NCBI GenBank assembly: GCA_046091905.1 | Contig: JBJTCN010000025.1 | Span: 1 to 64,000, forward strand | Direction of reading: 5' to 3' | Source: ZLKRG08 sp046091905 | GTDB taxonomy: Bacteria > Actinomycetota > Actinomycetes > Nanopelagicales > Nanopelagicaceae | DNA: 64,000 nt | Shown here: one piece after another, positions 50,606 to 59,723 of the stretch | Layout: the number at the start of each line of letters is the position of its first letter | Position numbering within the stretch: the first letter of the stretch is position 1 | Program-made: the position numbers and the translations under genes | The notes under the pieces: generated by a model | Databases searched by the model: none | What the model was told of the DNA's origin: nothing | The model's input: only the letters and a program-made list of their open reading frames with translations

Positions 50606-51523
50606 ATGACGATTGCATCTGGCCACGGTATCGCGACTATCAGCTCAGGCGGCGCGGTATTAGATGTTTGGTATCCAAGCCCAACGCTCTCTCCATTAAG
50701 CGCAGCGCCATCTGCCGAACTTGCCTCGCTCGTTGGTAGAGATGAAATTCGCGGTGTCACGCGCGAGTTAGTTTCGATTCAAATTGATACGGATAGCGCC
50801 CCAGCTGATGCTAAAGATGCATATTTGCGATTACACCTACTCTCCCATCGTTTAGTTAAACCGCATGGCCAATCTTTAGATGGCATCTTCGGCTTACTTA
50901 CAAATGTAGTGTGGACCAATTTGGGTCCTTGCGAAGTCGAAGGTTTTGAAATGGTACGTGCAAAGTTACGCGCTAAATATGGACAGGTTACGGTTTACTC
51001 TGTCGATAAATTCCCAAGAATGGTTGATTATGTAATTCCATCTGGCGTTCGTATCGCGGATGCAGATCGAGTGCGCCTAGGTGCACACTTAGCTTCCGGT
51101 ACCACTGTAATGCATGAAGGTTTTGTAAATTTCAATGCGGGCACACTAGGTACCTCTATGGTCGAAGGAAGAATCTCTGCTGGTGTAGTAGTTGGCGATG
51201 GCAGTGATATTGGCGGTGGCGCTTCAATCATGGGAACTTTATCTGGCGGCGGCAAGCAGGTAATTTCGATTGGAGAGAAATCATTATTAGGTGCAAATTC
51301 TGGATTAGGAATTTCACTTGGAAATAACTGCGTAGTTGAAGCCGGAACTTATATAACTGCCGCGGCAAAGGTAACGCTACCAGATGGACAGATTGTGAAA
51401 GCAGCCGAATTAAGTGGTGGAGATAATTTATTATTCCGCCGCAATTCTCAAACTGGTGCCATTGAAGTAGTTTCAAAGACCGGCACCTGGGGTGGCTTAA
51501 ACTCTATCCTTCACTCAAATTAA
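50606..51523 (+). CDS. dapD: Tetrahydrodipicolinate N-succinyltransferase DapD, actinobacterial type
   Basis: 305 residues. An N-terminal domain, then a left-handed beta-helix with hexapeptide repeats (VMHEGFVNFNAGTLG, AGVVVGDGSDIGGGASIMG, KSLLGANSGLGISLGNNCVVEAG). The actinobacterial long DapD transfers succinyl from succinyl-CoA to tetrahydrodipicolinate in DAP/lysine synthesis. With DapC at 34838 it indicates the succinylase pathway. The frame is open from 50567, but the family start is MTIASGHGIATISSGG at 50606, supported by TATTAT 6 nt upstream. Tail-to-tail with the SpoIID gene, 20-bp overlap. Confidence 0.93.
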   Translation: MTIASGHGIATISSGGAVLDVWYPSPTLSPLSAAPSAELASLVGRDEIRGVTRELVSIQIDTDSAPADAKDAYLRLHLLSHRLVKPHGQSLDGIFGLLTNVVWTNLGPCEVEGFEMVRAKLRAKYGQVTVYSVDKFPRMVDYVIPSGVRIADADRVRLGAHLASGTTVMHEGFVNFNAGTLGTSMVEGRISAGVVVGDGSDIGGGASIMGTLSGGGKQVISIGEKSLLGANSGLGISLGNNCVVEAGTYITAAAKVTLPDGQIVKAAELSGGDNLLFRRNSQTGAIEVVSKTGTWGGLNSILHSN

Positions 51524-52679
51524 AAAATGGTGAAGGTAGCCCTGCTCTAGATCTAAAAGTCTCAAGTCTTAAAGAGGCTTTCGCGCCATTTAGAGCGGTA
51601 GCTTCAATTCGTTTCTCTTTAATCTCTAACTTCTGCACATCATTTAATCCGAATGCTTTCGCAATCACCGCGCTACTCACAGTGCGCTTCCAAGTTGCAT
51701 AATTTGGATTTCGCTTCGGATCTAGACTCACCGGATCTGCCACCGGTTGCAGGTAATTAAAGGCAGTGCCGAATGCATTTAGAGAACTTTCAGTCGAGCC
51801 ACCAGTAGAAGAGGTGTAATAAGCATTAATCGGAGCGCCTTGATAAGTGATTGCAAGGCCATGCATCTCATCAACGCTCGTTGAATCAACTGCAGCTTTC
51901 CAGATTGCGCCATATTTAACTTCGTTTAGCTTGGTAGCGCCGACAAATAATTGATCTTTAATAGTGCCATAAAGTTCGCAATCACAACTTGGTCTATAAA
52001 TACCGGCTTTTGACATGGCATACGAACGGGCTGCAATCGCCTGGGCGCGCAACATCTCAAATGGCCAGGCACTTGATACCTCTGAAACTCCATAAAGATA
52101 TTCATCTTTTAAACGCAAAGTATTAGTCGCTTCAAAATACTTACCAACTATTAGTAAATTCATCTCGCCATATTGATAACGAAGTGATTTTCCAGGATTA
52201 AATGCCACTACTGCCGGTGGCCCTTCTAGAGTTCTGGTGCCACTCCAGTGAATTGAAATGGAATTAGTTGCCGGCAATGTAGCTAAAGTGGTTTTCTGCT
52301 TTCTAATTATCGTAACAATTCCAGCGCTGCTATATCGAAAATAGGCAATCACACCTCTTTCTTTGATTTGATAATCATTAATTTTTAAAAACCCAGAGTT
52401 ACTAACCAATTGCAATGTGGCGCTTGTTAATTCGTGGCCTATATTTATTCGAACTTCATACCAATCAGAAAGTGGTTCAACATTTACGCCCGTGTAATAA
52501 TATTTCAAAATCTCTTCAGCGCTCTTGCCATCCAATGCCATGGCTTTGCCACCTATTTGGCTTAATCCAACCCCATGTCCGTAGCCATTTCCGGTAAAGG
52601 TAAATGAATCAGCAGCGTTTGCGGAATTGGCAAATATTAAAGACAAGCAGAGCGCAATCGCGCTTTTAGACATCCTCAT
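51504..52679 (-). CDS. SpoIID/LytB-domain secreted protein
   Basis: About 391 residues. A signal peptide (SAIALCLSLIFANSANA) is followed by the SpoIID glycan-binding/hydrolase motif GNGYGHGVGLSQIGGKAMA, a middle beta region, and the conserved LYGVSEVSSAWPFEMLRAQAIAARSYAMSK segment (landmarks VSEVSSAWP and LRAQAIAARSYA). SpoIID cleaves denuded peptidoglycan strands in sporulating bacteria; in non-sporulating actinobacteria such proteins may act on cell-wall glycan. ATG 52679 or 52673 is the start; both overlap the ABC ATPase stop. Downstream gene of the polysaccharide export unit. Confidence 0.83.
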   Translation of the reverse strand: MRMSKSAIALCLSLIFANSANAADSFTFTGNGYGHGVGLSQIGGKAMALDGKSAEEILKYYYTGVNVEPLSDWYEVRINIGHELTSATLQLVSNSGFLKINDYQIKERGVIAYFRYSSAGIVTIIRKQKTTLATLPATNSISIHWSGTRTLEGPPAVVAFNPGKSLRYQYGEMNLLIVGKYFEATNTLRLKDEYLYGVSEVSSAWPFEMLRAQAIAARSYAMSKAGIYRPSCDCELYGTIKDQLFVGATKLNEVKYGAIWKAAVDSTSVDEMHGLAITYQGAPINAYYTSSTGGSTESSLNAFGTAFNYLQPVADPVSLDPKRNPNYATWKRTVSSAVIAKAFGLNDVQKLEIKEKRIEATALNGAKASLRLETFRSRAGLPSPFFNLSEG

Positions 52680-53463
52680 TAATGACTGCGCTCTTTCCGA
52701 CCGCAAGGAAATCCTGGTAGGCATCAACTACTTCATTTGGTTTGCCGCGTTGGATTAATTTTCCTTTATGTAACCATGCAACATCGTTACAAACTTCGCG
52801 AATGGTGCCAAGTGCGTGGCTAACCAGAATTAGAGCACGATTATCACCACGAAGTTCTTTTAGCTTTGCCAAGCTCTTCTCTTTAAATCTGGCATCTCCA
52901 GTACTTAGCGCTTCATCAACAATCAAAATATCGGGTTTGACAGTAACTGCAACGGAAAATCCAAGTCGGGCATACATACCTGACGAATAGGTGCGCATAG
53001 GTGCATCAATGGCATCACCAAGTTCTGCAAAGTCCGCAATCTCTTCGAAATGTGCATCTATCTCCGCGCGAGAAAGACCAGAGGCAAGACCACCCAGAAT
53101 TACATTTTCACGGCCAGTTAATTGTTTGTTAAAGCCAACACCAAGTGCCAGCAAGGTCGAAACTTTTCCGTAAACTTCAACGCGTCCAGTTGTAGGTGGC
53201 AAGATGCCACTAATTACGCGCATCATCGTTGACTTACCAGCGCCATTCGCGCCAACAACGCCCAGCACGCTTCCGTAATCCACATCTAAATCAACGCCAT
53301 TTAGCGCATTTACAATTCTGGTTTGCTTAGTGCCGCGACCCAAATGTTTGATGCGATTAGAAAGTGAAAGTTTCTTATCGATGGTAGTTTTATAAATCAG
53401 CCCTAAATTCTGAACCGATACTGCGATCTCGCCTTGTTTATGTAAATCAGACACGGACCGCAA
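52666..53463 (-). CDS. ABC transporter ATPase, polysaccharide/teichoic-acid export type (Wzt/TagH)
   Basis: 265 residues. Walker A GANGAGKSTMM, signature YSSGMYARLGFSVA, Walker B ILIVDEALSTGD and switch His in LVSHAL. The YSSGM signature and DARFKEKS loop are typical of Wzt/TagH/RfbE exporters. The protein is short and lacks the C-terminal carbohydrate-binding domain found in some Wzt proteins. With the permease upstream (17-bp overlap) it exports a lipid-linked glycan across the cell membrane. Confidence 0.92.
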   Translation of the reverse strand: MRSVSDLHKQGEIAVSVQNLGLIYKTTIDKKLSLSNRIKHLGRGTKQTRIVNALNGVDLDVDYGSVLGVVGANGAGKSTMMRVISGILPPTTGRVEVYGKVSTLLALGVGFNKQLTGRENVILGGLASGLSRAEIDAHFEEIADFAELGDAIDAPMRTYSSGMYARLGFSVAVTVKPDILIVDEALSTGDARFKEKSLAKLKELRGDNRALILVSHALGTIREVCNDVAWLHKGKLIQRGKPNEVVDAYQDFLAVGKSAVINEDV

Positions 53464-54295
53464 ACTCTCTTTCGCGAGATAAGAATAGATAAGTTCCTAT
53501 TAGCAGCGTGCTAAAGGCCCAAATTGCAGCCTTGCCGACTTCGCCCCATGCCAATGATTCATTGTGAACCATCACCTTTGACCAAGTATCAAGAATTGGA
53601 AAGAAAGGATTGATGTTCTTTAGAAAAGCCAACTTATCGCTAACGCTAGATGCTTCAAATAGCACTGGTGAAACATAAAGCAGGGTTCGATTTAGATAAG
53701 GCAAAAAGTTTGAAATATCACGCACATAAACATTTGCCGCTGCAATAAGAATTGCTACGCCTAAGCCAAAAACTAGAGCTACAAAAATGACTACAACTCC
53801 CCAGAGCATTTTCCAATCAAAAGGTAACCCAAGCACTAATTTAATGATAAGAAAAACTGGAATAGTTGGTAAAAATTTAAAAAGCGCCACAATGGTCGTT
53901 GAAAGCGGAAGTGCAATTCGAGGAAATGCGGTATTTAAAATCAAATTCTCACTAGAAGTCACTGACTTGGTTCCACTGTTCATTGCATTGCTAACCAGGT
54001 AGAAGAGAAAAAGACTTGAAGTTAAGTGTGCATATCGAAGGCTATCAGCGCTACCAGCAATTATTTTGATTAATACAAAATAAATAGCGGAAAGCAATAA
54101 TGGGTTAAGAATCAACCAGAGTTGGCCAAAAATTGAATCAAAGTGGCTGGCATGAAGCTCGGAGCGGGCATACTCATTTATAAATGATCTGCGCGCCCAA
54201 AGTGAGCGCCAATATCTGCCTAGCGGCGGCAGGCCAGCGCGAAAAGGTTCATATACCTCTACTGGCTTACTCATAAAGGCAAGGTTACCTGACAA
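53447..54295 (-). CDS. ABC-2 permease of polysaccharide exporter (Wzm/TagG)
   Basis: 282 residues with about six transmembrane helices (starting near residue 55). Typical N-terminal stretch RSFINEYARSELHASHFDSIFGQLWLILNPLLL and the late YLNRTLLYVSPVLF and YVRDISNFLPYLN region (cited here by the cores FGQLWLILNPLL and YVRDISNFL) match Wzm/TagG. Pairs with the ATPase at 52666; overlaps the glycosyltransferase upstream by 11 bp. Confidence 0.9.
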   Translation of the reverse strand: MSGNLAFMSKPVEVYEPFRAGLPPLGRYWRSLWARRSFINEYARSELHASHFDSIFGQLWLILNPLLLSAIYFVLIKIIAGSADSLRYAHLTSSLFLFYLVSNAMNSGTKSVTSSENLILNTAFPRIALPLSTTIVALFKFLPTIPVFLIIKLVLGLPFDWKMLWGVVVIFVALVFGLGVAILIAAANVYVRDISNFLPYLNRTLLYVSPVLFEASSVSDKLAFLKNINPFFPILDTWSKVMVHNESLAWGEVGKAAIWAFSTLLIGTYLFLSREREFAVRV

Positions 54296-55253
54296 AGCTA
54301 CGAGTAGATGTAATAAAACCAGCTCCCCAACTCATTTGCATAGTTAACAAAATAGCCGGTAAATAAAATCGCTCTTTTAGAGTCTTGCCGATCTTTACAG
54401 ATGCCAAAATCAAAAATGTTCCATAAATACCTGCTGGAATATAGAGCAGCGGGTTTACTAATCCGCCAATCAAAGAAAGTATTGTCCCGACTAAGGTAAT
54501 TGGCGGCGCTAAATATCGTAAGTTGATGGTGCCTTTATGGGTTCTGGAGACTACGCGGAGACACCGTCCGTATTCAAAATAGTGCTTGGAAAGAGCAAAT
54601 AAAGATCTTCTTGGTCTATAAGTAACTATTAAGCGAGGATCAAAATAAATCTTTCCGCCATTCTTACGCAATCTGAAATTTAATTCCCAATCTTGCGCTC
54701 TCGTGAAATGCTCGTCAAAGCCACCAATTGCATTAATCGCTGATCGTTTAAAAACACCTAAATAGACAGTATCGGCCTCTCCGGCACTCCCCCCGATGTG
54801 AAATTTTGCTGCGCCTACTCCAAGCGGACTACGCATCGCACCGGCCACCGCTTTTTCAAAAGGAGTTTCACCTTCGGCAGCCATTACTCCACCAACATTT
54901 ACTGCACCGGTTTCTTCTAAGAGTTGCACAGCTATAGAAATATAGTTATTTGGAATCTTTGCATGTCCATCAACTCGAACAATTATTGGATGACTTGAAT
55001 TCTTAATAGCCAGATTTAAACCGGCCGCAGTGCGTCCCGAAGGATTATCAACTACTTTTACTCTTTTATCCGTAGCAGCTAACTTATTTGCAATTTCTAA
55101 GGTGCAATCTCTGGAAGGACCAACAGCAAGCAGAATCTCAATAGCTCCAGAAAAATCTTGCGAGAGTACTGCCTTCACCGCTGCTTCCAGATAATTTTCT
55201 TCGTTCAAAACTGGAAGAATTACTGAGACTGCGCTGGATGTCACCTTAGCCAT
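54285..55253 (-). CDS. GT2 glycosyltransferase, membrane-linked (ExoA-like)
   Basis: 322 residues. GT2 domain (about 8-240) with SVILPVLNEENYLEAAV, metal motif VRVDGHAKIP and the acceptor region FDEHFTRAQDWELNFRLRKNG (landmark AQDWELNFR). A C-terminal pair of hydrophobic helices (about 265-310) anchors it to the membrane. It probably adds sugars to the lipid-linked precursor exported by the adjacent ABC transporter. Divergent from the LCP gene; a TAGCGT box lies 9 nt before the ATG, slightly farther than at other genes. Confidence 0.87.
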   Translation of the reverse strand: MAKVTSSAVSVILPVLNEENYLEAAVKAVLSQDFSGAIEILLAVGPSRDCTLEIANKLAATDKRVKVVDNPSGRTAAGLNLAIKNSSHPIIVRVDGHAKIPNNYISIAVQLLEETGAVNVGGVMAAEGETPFEKAVAGAMRSPLGVGAAKFHIGGSAGEADTVYLGVFKRSAINAIGGFDEHFTRAQDWELNFRLRKNGGKIYFDPRLIVTYRPRRSLFALSKHYFEYGRCLRVVSRTHKGTINLRYLAPPITLVGTILSLIGGLVNPLLYIPAGIYGTFLILASVKIGKTLKERFYLPAILLTMQMSWGAGFITSTRSFVR

Positions 55254-55288
55254 AACGGGGAAACGCTATCGCGTTAAGGTCGCTCTTG

Positions 55289-55294
55289 TAGGCT
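55289..55294 (+). promoter_or_regulatory. -10 box of leaderless LCP gene
   Basis: TAGGCT, 7 nt before the GTG at 55302, in the 48-bp divergent spacer. Confidence 0.45.
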
Positions 55295-55301
55295 TTCGCC
55301 C

Positions 55302-56417
55302 GTGAAATCACCTAAAGCAATTAAGTACTTAACCTGGACATCTATAGGAATTGTTCTGGTCTCAGCTTTTGCTTGGGTGGGCTTAAGTCGAATCAGTGGG
55401 GCAATTAGTCGCGTCAGTGTTTTTGATAATTTAATTAACCGCCCAGAACGTGCATCAAGTGCGCTTAATTATTTAGTGGTTGGCTCAGATACCCGTGAGG
55501 GATTAACTAAAGAAGAGTTACGCCTACTGCGAGTTGGTTCAACGAAAACTGCAGATGGTGCGCGTTCTGACACCATGATGTTGGTACACATAAGTAAATC
55601 CCGAGATAACGCAGTCGTGATCTCAATTCCTCGAGATAGTTTAGTTACCGTTCCGGAGCACATTGGTTTAGATGGAAAGACCAAAGTTCCAGCAACGCAA
55701 GCAAAAATTAATGCGGCCTTTGCTTGGGGCGGTGCACCATTACTAATTCAAACCATTGAGGCAAAAACAAATTTACGTATCGATCATTATGTTGAGGTGA
55801 ATTTTGCCGGATTTAAGAACGTGGTTGATGCCCTTGGCGGAATTCAAGTATGTTCCAAAGTTCCAATTAATGATCCACAAAGTCATTTGGTGATGGATGC
55901 TGGTGTTCACACACTAAATGGAATTGAAGCTTTAAAGTATGTTCGCACTCGCGATTTTGATGGGCTTGGCGATATTGGGCGCATGCAAAGACAACAGCAA
56001 TTTGTATCCTCAGTTTTTCGTAAAGCCACCAGCACTGGAGTCTTGCTAAATCCGTTTAAAGTTAAGGATTTAATCTCCGCAGTTTTCAAGACTGTAAAGA
56101 CTGATGAGACTTTAAACCAAGGCGACATTGTTAATTTAGCTAAGCAAATTAAAAATCTATCTCCAAGCAAGATGCGCACTATGACTATTCCGCTAGGTAC
56201 CGCAAATGGATATGTGGCTGGACTCGGCTCAGTGGTAATTTGGCATGAAACGTTAGCGCCAGAGCTATTTGACCGTCTGCGAAATGATCAACCAGTTGTA
56301 GATCAAGCTTCACCATCGCCTTCTGCGAAGAAGAAGGCAACTGCTTCACCATCAGTGATTGATAAATTTAAAACATCTACCGCAAGTGAAAACCTCTGCG
56401 GACAGGTTAAGTATTAA
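55302..56417 (+). CDS. LytR-CpsA-Psr (LCP) family cell-wall glycopolymer ligase
   Basis: 371 residues. One N-terminal transmembrane helix (about 9-28), then the LCP domain with LVVGSDTREGL, ARSDTMMLVHIS, VISIPRDSLVTVP (catalytic Arg-Asp), YVEVNFAGFKNVVDALGGI, and RTRDFDGLGDIGRMQRQQQFV (landmarks RTRDFDGLGD, RMQRQQQF). LCP proteins attach lipid-linked glycans to peptidoglycan outside the cell. An S/P/K-rich linker and a C-terminal SENLCGQVKY follow. GTG start, leaderless. Its place opposite the exporter and before ugd fits a joint polymer pathway. Confidence 0.92.
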   Translation: MKSPKAIKYLTWTSIGIVLVSAFAWVGLSRISGAISRVSVFDNLINRPERASSALNYLVVGSDTREGLTKEELRLLRVGSTKTADGARSDTMMLVHISKSRDNAVVISIPRDSLVTVPEHIGLDGKTKVPATQAKINAAFAWGGAPLLIQTIEAKTNLRIDHYVEVNFAGFKNVVDALGGIQVCSKVPINDPQSHLVMDAGVHTLNGIEALKYVRTRDFDGLGDIGRMQRQQQFVSSVFRKATSTGVLLNPFKVKDLISAVFKTVKTDETLNQGDIVNLAKQIKNLSPSKMRTMTIPLGTANGYVAGLGSVVIWHETLAPELFDRLRNDQPVVDQASPSPSAKKKATASPSVIDKFKTSTASENLCGQVKY

Positions 56418-56427
56418 ACTCCCCGAT

Positions 56428-57720
56428 ATGAAAATCTCGGTAATTGGCACTGGCTATCTTGGCGCAACCCATGCTGCGTGTATGGCCGAAATTGGCTTAG
56501 ATGTAGTTGGTGTTGATAGCGATGCTGCGAAAATCGAGGCGCTCTCCCGAGGCGAATTACCTTTCTATGAACCCGAGCTACCAGAGTTACTCTCTAAACA
56601 TGTTAACAGCGGAAATTTAAAGTTCACTACTGATTACTCTGAAATTGCAGATTGTGATGTGCACTTTATCTGCGTAGGCACCCCACAAATTAAAGGTGGT
56701 TTAGCCGCGGATTTAAGTTATGTAAAAAGTGCATTTGCTGCAGTTGGCGCAGTTGCCAAACCTGGATCGTTATTAGTTGGTAAATCAACTGTTCCGGTTG
56801 GAACCGCTCAAGAACTTTCTAAGAGCGTACCTGCGCATGCCGAACTTGCTTGGAATCCAGAGTTCTTACGAGAAGGCTTCGCAGTTGAAGATACGCTAAG
56901 ACCAAATCGTCTGGTAATTGGAGTTACTTCTGATCGCGCCGAAGCTATTTTAAAAGAAGTTTATGCAGTTAACCTTAATGAAGGTACGCCTTGGGTTCGA
57001 GCAAATTTACCAACTGCAGAGCTAGTTAAAGTGTCGGCTAACTCATTCTTAGCAACCAAAATTTCATTTATTAATGCCATGGCCGAGATTTGCGAAACCG
57101 CGGGCGGCGATGTCACAGTCTTAGCTAAAGCTATTGGTTATGACCCTCGTATTGGAAAAAGATTCTTACAAGCTGGAATTGGCTTTGGTGGTGGCTGCTT
57201 ACCTAAAGATATCCGCGCATTTATGGCGCGCGCAGAAGAACTTGGCGCTTCACAAGCAGTCGAATTTTTAAAAGATATTGATGCCATCAACTTAAGAGCG
57301 CGTCAACGTGTAATTAATGTGGTTCAAAAAGAATTAGGACTGGATTTAAAATCCTTCAAAATTGCTGTGCTTGGCGCAACTTTTAAGCCTGATTCAGATG
57401 ATGTGCGCGACTCTCCGGCGCTAGATATTGCAGCGCAAATACATGCATCTGGTGCACAGGTAACAGTTCATGATCCGAAAGGTATAGAGCCAGCGCGTAA
57501 GCGCTTCCCTGCCCTTTCGTTCACAGAGAGTATTGAGGAGTGCGTGGCGGGTGCAGATTTAATTCTCCATCTAACCGAATGGAAGCAGTACCGCGAATTA
57601 GATCCAGCTGCTATCAAAAAGATAGTTAAGCAAGCGAAAATACTTGATGGTCGCAACGCGTTAGATCGCGATAAGTGGCAAAGCGCTGGTTGGGATTTCC
57701 ACGCGCTAGGACGTGGATGA
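56428..57720 (+). CDS. ugd: UDP-glucose 6-dehydrogenase
   Basis: 430 residues. NAD-binding GTGYLGATHAACMA at the N-terminus, catalytic Cys in GFGGGCLPKDIRAF, NPEFLREG and the C-terminal GATFKPDSDDVRDSPAL. Converts UDP-glucose to UDP-glucuronate, a sugar donor for envelope polysaccharide. The frame is open from 56359, inside the LCP gene, but the family N-terminus is MKISVIGTGY at 56428, 10 bp after the LCP stop. The end overlaps the next gene as ATGA. Confidence 0.93.
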   Translation: MKISVIGTGYLGATHAACMAEIGLDVVGVDSDAAKIEALSRGELPFYEPELPELLSKHVNSGNLKFTTDYSEIADCDVHFICVGTPQIKGGLAADLSYVKSAFAAVGAVAKPGSLLVGKSTVPVGTAQELSKSVPAHAELAWNPEFLREGFAVEDTLRPNRLVIGVTSDRAEAILKEVYAVNLNEGTPWVRANLPTAELVKVSANSFLATKISFINAMAEICETAGGDVTVLAKAIGYDPRIGKRFLQAGIGFGGGCLPKDIRAFMARAEELGASQAVEFLKDIDAINLRARQRVINVVQKELGLDLKSFKIAVLGATFKPDSDDVRDSPALDIAAQIHASGAQVTVHDPKGIEPARKRFPALSFTESIEECVAGADLILHLTEWKQYRELDPAAIKKIVKQAKILDGRNALDRDKWQSAGWDFHALGRG

Positions 57721-58115
57721 GCTTTAACGACCAAACAATTGATCAAGTTTTAGCAATGAAGACTTGGGCGATTGTTGGTCTTGGCAATAATCCAGAACGA
57801 GCCGCTTTTGGGGTTAGTAAGTTATTGCAAGACAAGGGACACCGGATTGTGCCGGTATATCCGCGCGCAGAAACGGTGCATGGCGAGGTTGGCTACAAGA
57901 CTCTGGCAGAGATTCCATTTGCAGTTGAAGTAGTAGATTGCTTTGTAAATTCAAAGTTAGTTGGCAAAGTGGTTGATGAAGCAATTGCCATTGGCGCTAA
58001 AGCAATCTGGCTGCAATTAGATGTTATTGATGAAGCCGCGGTAGCTAGAGCAGAAACTGCGGGATTACTTGCGATTATGGATCGCTGCCCCGCTATTGAA
58101 TATCGGAAGCGTTAA
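57717..58115 (+). CDS. CoA-binding domain protein (YccU-like)
   Basis: 132 residues, a stand-alone CoA-binding Rossmann domain: TWAIVGLGNNPERAAFGVSKLL, IVPVYPRAETVHGE, DCFVNSKLVGKVVDEAI and IWLQLDVIDEAAVARAE, ending MDRCPAIEY. The function of YccU-like proteins is not known; they bind CoA or a related nucleotide. Start ATG 57717 overlaps the ugd stop (ATGA). Tail-to-tail with purE with a 4-bp overlap. Confidence 0.87.
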   Translation: MSFNDQTIDQVLAMKTWAIVGLGNNPERAAFGVSKLLQDKGHRIVPVYPRAETVHGEVGYKTLAEIPFAVEVVDCFVNSKLVGKVVDEAIAIGAKAIWLQLDVIDEAAVARAETAGLLAIMDRCPAIEYRKR

Positions 58116-58621
58116 AAACCAGTTTTATGCGAGCGCTTAGCTTTTAGCGCAGCGCTCTTTGCTTTCGCCTCTTCATTTAATTTCTGCATCGCAGCTTCCA
58201 CTTTTGTTAGCAAGGCTTTATCCGAAGTAGCCAAGATACGTGCCGCCAAAATTCCGGCATTCTTTGCGTTACCGATACCAACTGTGGCCACTGGTATTCC
58301 CGCTGGCATCTGCACAATTGAAAGAAGTGAATCCATACCTTCTAAATTTGCTAGCGGAACCGGCACCCCAATAACTGGAAGTGCAGTAAGCGAGGCCACC
58401 ATTCCAGGTAAATGTGCTGCGCCGCCTGCGCCGGCAATAATCACTTTATAACCTTTGTTAGCAGCGCTTTTTGCAAATTCAGCCATTTCATCTGGCATCC
58501 GATGTGCCGAAATTACTTCTGCGGAGTATGAGATTCCAAAATCATCGAGAATATTTGCAGCAGCTTCCATGGTTGGCCAATCAGAATCAGATCCCATGAT
58601 GATTGCTACATCACTCATCAA
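58112..58621 (-). CDS. purE: N5-carboxyaminoimidazole ribonucleotide mutase PurE
   Basis: 169 residues. Signature IIMGSDSDWPTM at the N-terminus, SAHRMPDEMAEFA and AGAGGAAHLPGMVAS. Converts N5-CAIR to CAIR in purine synthesis, using the product of PurK encoded just upstream; the two genes overlap by 11 bp. ATG at 58621 or the adjacent ATG at 58618. C-terminal tail of the family (KTGF). Confidence 0.95.
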   Translation of the reverse strand: MMSDVAIIMGSDSDWPTMEAAANILDDFGISYSAEVISAHRMPDEMAEFAKSAANKGYKVIIAGAGGAAHLPGMVASLTALPVIGVPVPLANLEGMDSLLSIVQMPAGIPVATVGIGNAKNAGILAARILATSDKALLTKVEAAMQKLNEEAKAKSAALKAKRSHKTGF

Positions 58622-59723
58622 TCTCTCCGCTCATATATGAAAGTGCGTGCGCTACTTCTGCTCGTAATTCTACGAGATTATCGCCAGTGATGGTTACGTG
58701 GCCAATTTTGCGACCTGGACGCACCTCTTTGCGGTATTGATGAAATTTAAGCGCAGGGGTGCGAGCCATTAAATGTAAAAAAGGGCGGTACATATCGGTT
58801 TTACTACCGCCCAAGACATTTCCCATTACTGCCCATTTAGAACTCATAGCGGTATCGCCAAGTGGTAAATCTAGAATCGCTCGCAAGTGTTGCTCGAATT
58901 GGCTAGTTACTGAACCTTCGATAGTCCAATGCCCTGAATTATGAGGTCGAAGTGCCAGTTCATTTATAAAAATCTGGTTGCCTTTAACAAACATCTCTAC
59001 TGCCATTACGCCAACTAAGTTAATTTCATCTGCAATCGTTAAAGCTAATTTTTGTGCCGATTCAGATTGCACTTCACTGAACTCTGGTACTGGTGTCACC
59101 GTTTCGATACAGATGCCATCGCGCTGCACGGTAAGAGTCGGTGCCCAAGTGGCAGCTTGTCCATGCGGAGAACGCGCCACCATTACCGCTATTTCAAAAT
59201 CAAAATTTATTAACTCTTCTAAAATTAACTTCGGAACTTCTTTTAGAAGCATCTCTAAATCAACTTTAGATTCCAATTTCCAAACGCCGCGACCGTCATA
59301 TCCACCAGAGATGGACTTGGCAATTGCGGGATACTCCCAATCTATCGCCTCGGTAACCACCTGCCACTTTGGATTTGGTAGATGCGCTAGTTTCTGGCGC
59401 ATTAAAGATTTATCTTGCGAATACTGAAAAGCGCTTGCAGATGGGAGAAATTTAATTCCTTCCGCTTCAAGGGTTCGCACAATTGAGATTGGTATTAACT
59501 CATGTTCAAAGGTCACCAAATCACAGCTTTTGGCAAAGTTTCGAATCGTCTCTATATCTCGGTAGTCGCCAACTACATGTGGTGAAATCTGCGCAGCAGA
59601 ATCATTAGCGCTATTTGCAAGTGTAATGAAATCAATTCCGAGCGCCGCAGCTGGGGTAAGCATCATCTGTGCCAATTGGCCAGATCCAACTACGCCTACT
59701 CGGGGAAAATTATTCACTGGCAT
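58611..59723 (-). CDS. purK: N5-carboxyaminoimidazole ribonucleotide synthase PurK
   Basis: 370 residues, ATP-grasp fold. N-terminal GVVGSGQLAQMM, the ATP-grasp loop SGGYDGRGVWK, FEIAVMVARS, and metal region FINELALRPHNSGHWTIEG (landmark NELALRPHNSGH). Carboxylates AIR with bicarbonate and ATP in purine synthesis. Overlaps birA by 14 bp upstream and purE by 11 bp downstream, giving the unit birA-purK-purE. Confidence 0.94.
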   Translation of the reverse strand: MPVNNFPRVGVVGSGQLAQMMLTPAAALGIDFITLANSANDSAAQISPHVVGDYRDIETIRNFAKSCDLVTFEHELIPISIVRTLEAEGIKFLPSASAFQYSQDKSLMRQKLAHLPNPKWQVVTEAIDWEYPAIAKSISGGYDGRGVWKLESKVDLEMLLKEVPKLILEELINFDFEIAVMVARSPHGQAATWAPTLTVQRDGICIETVTPVPEFSEVQSESAQKLALTIADEINLVGVMAVEMFVKGNQIFINELALRPHNSGHWTIEGSVTSQFEQHLRAILDLPLGDTAMSSKWAVMGNVLGGSKTDMYRPFLHLMARTPALKFHQYRKEVRPGRKIGHVTITGDNLVELRAEVAHALSYMSGEIDE

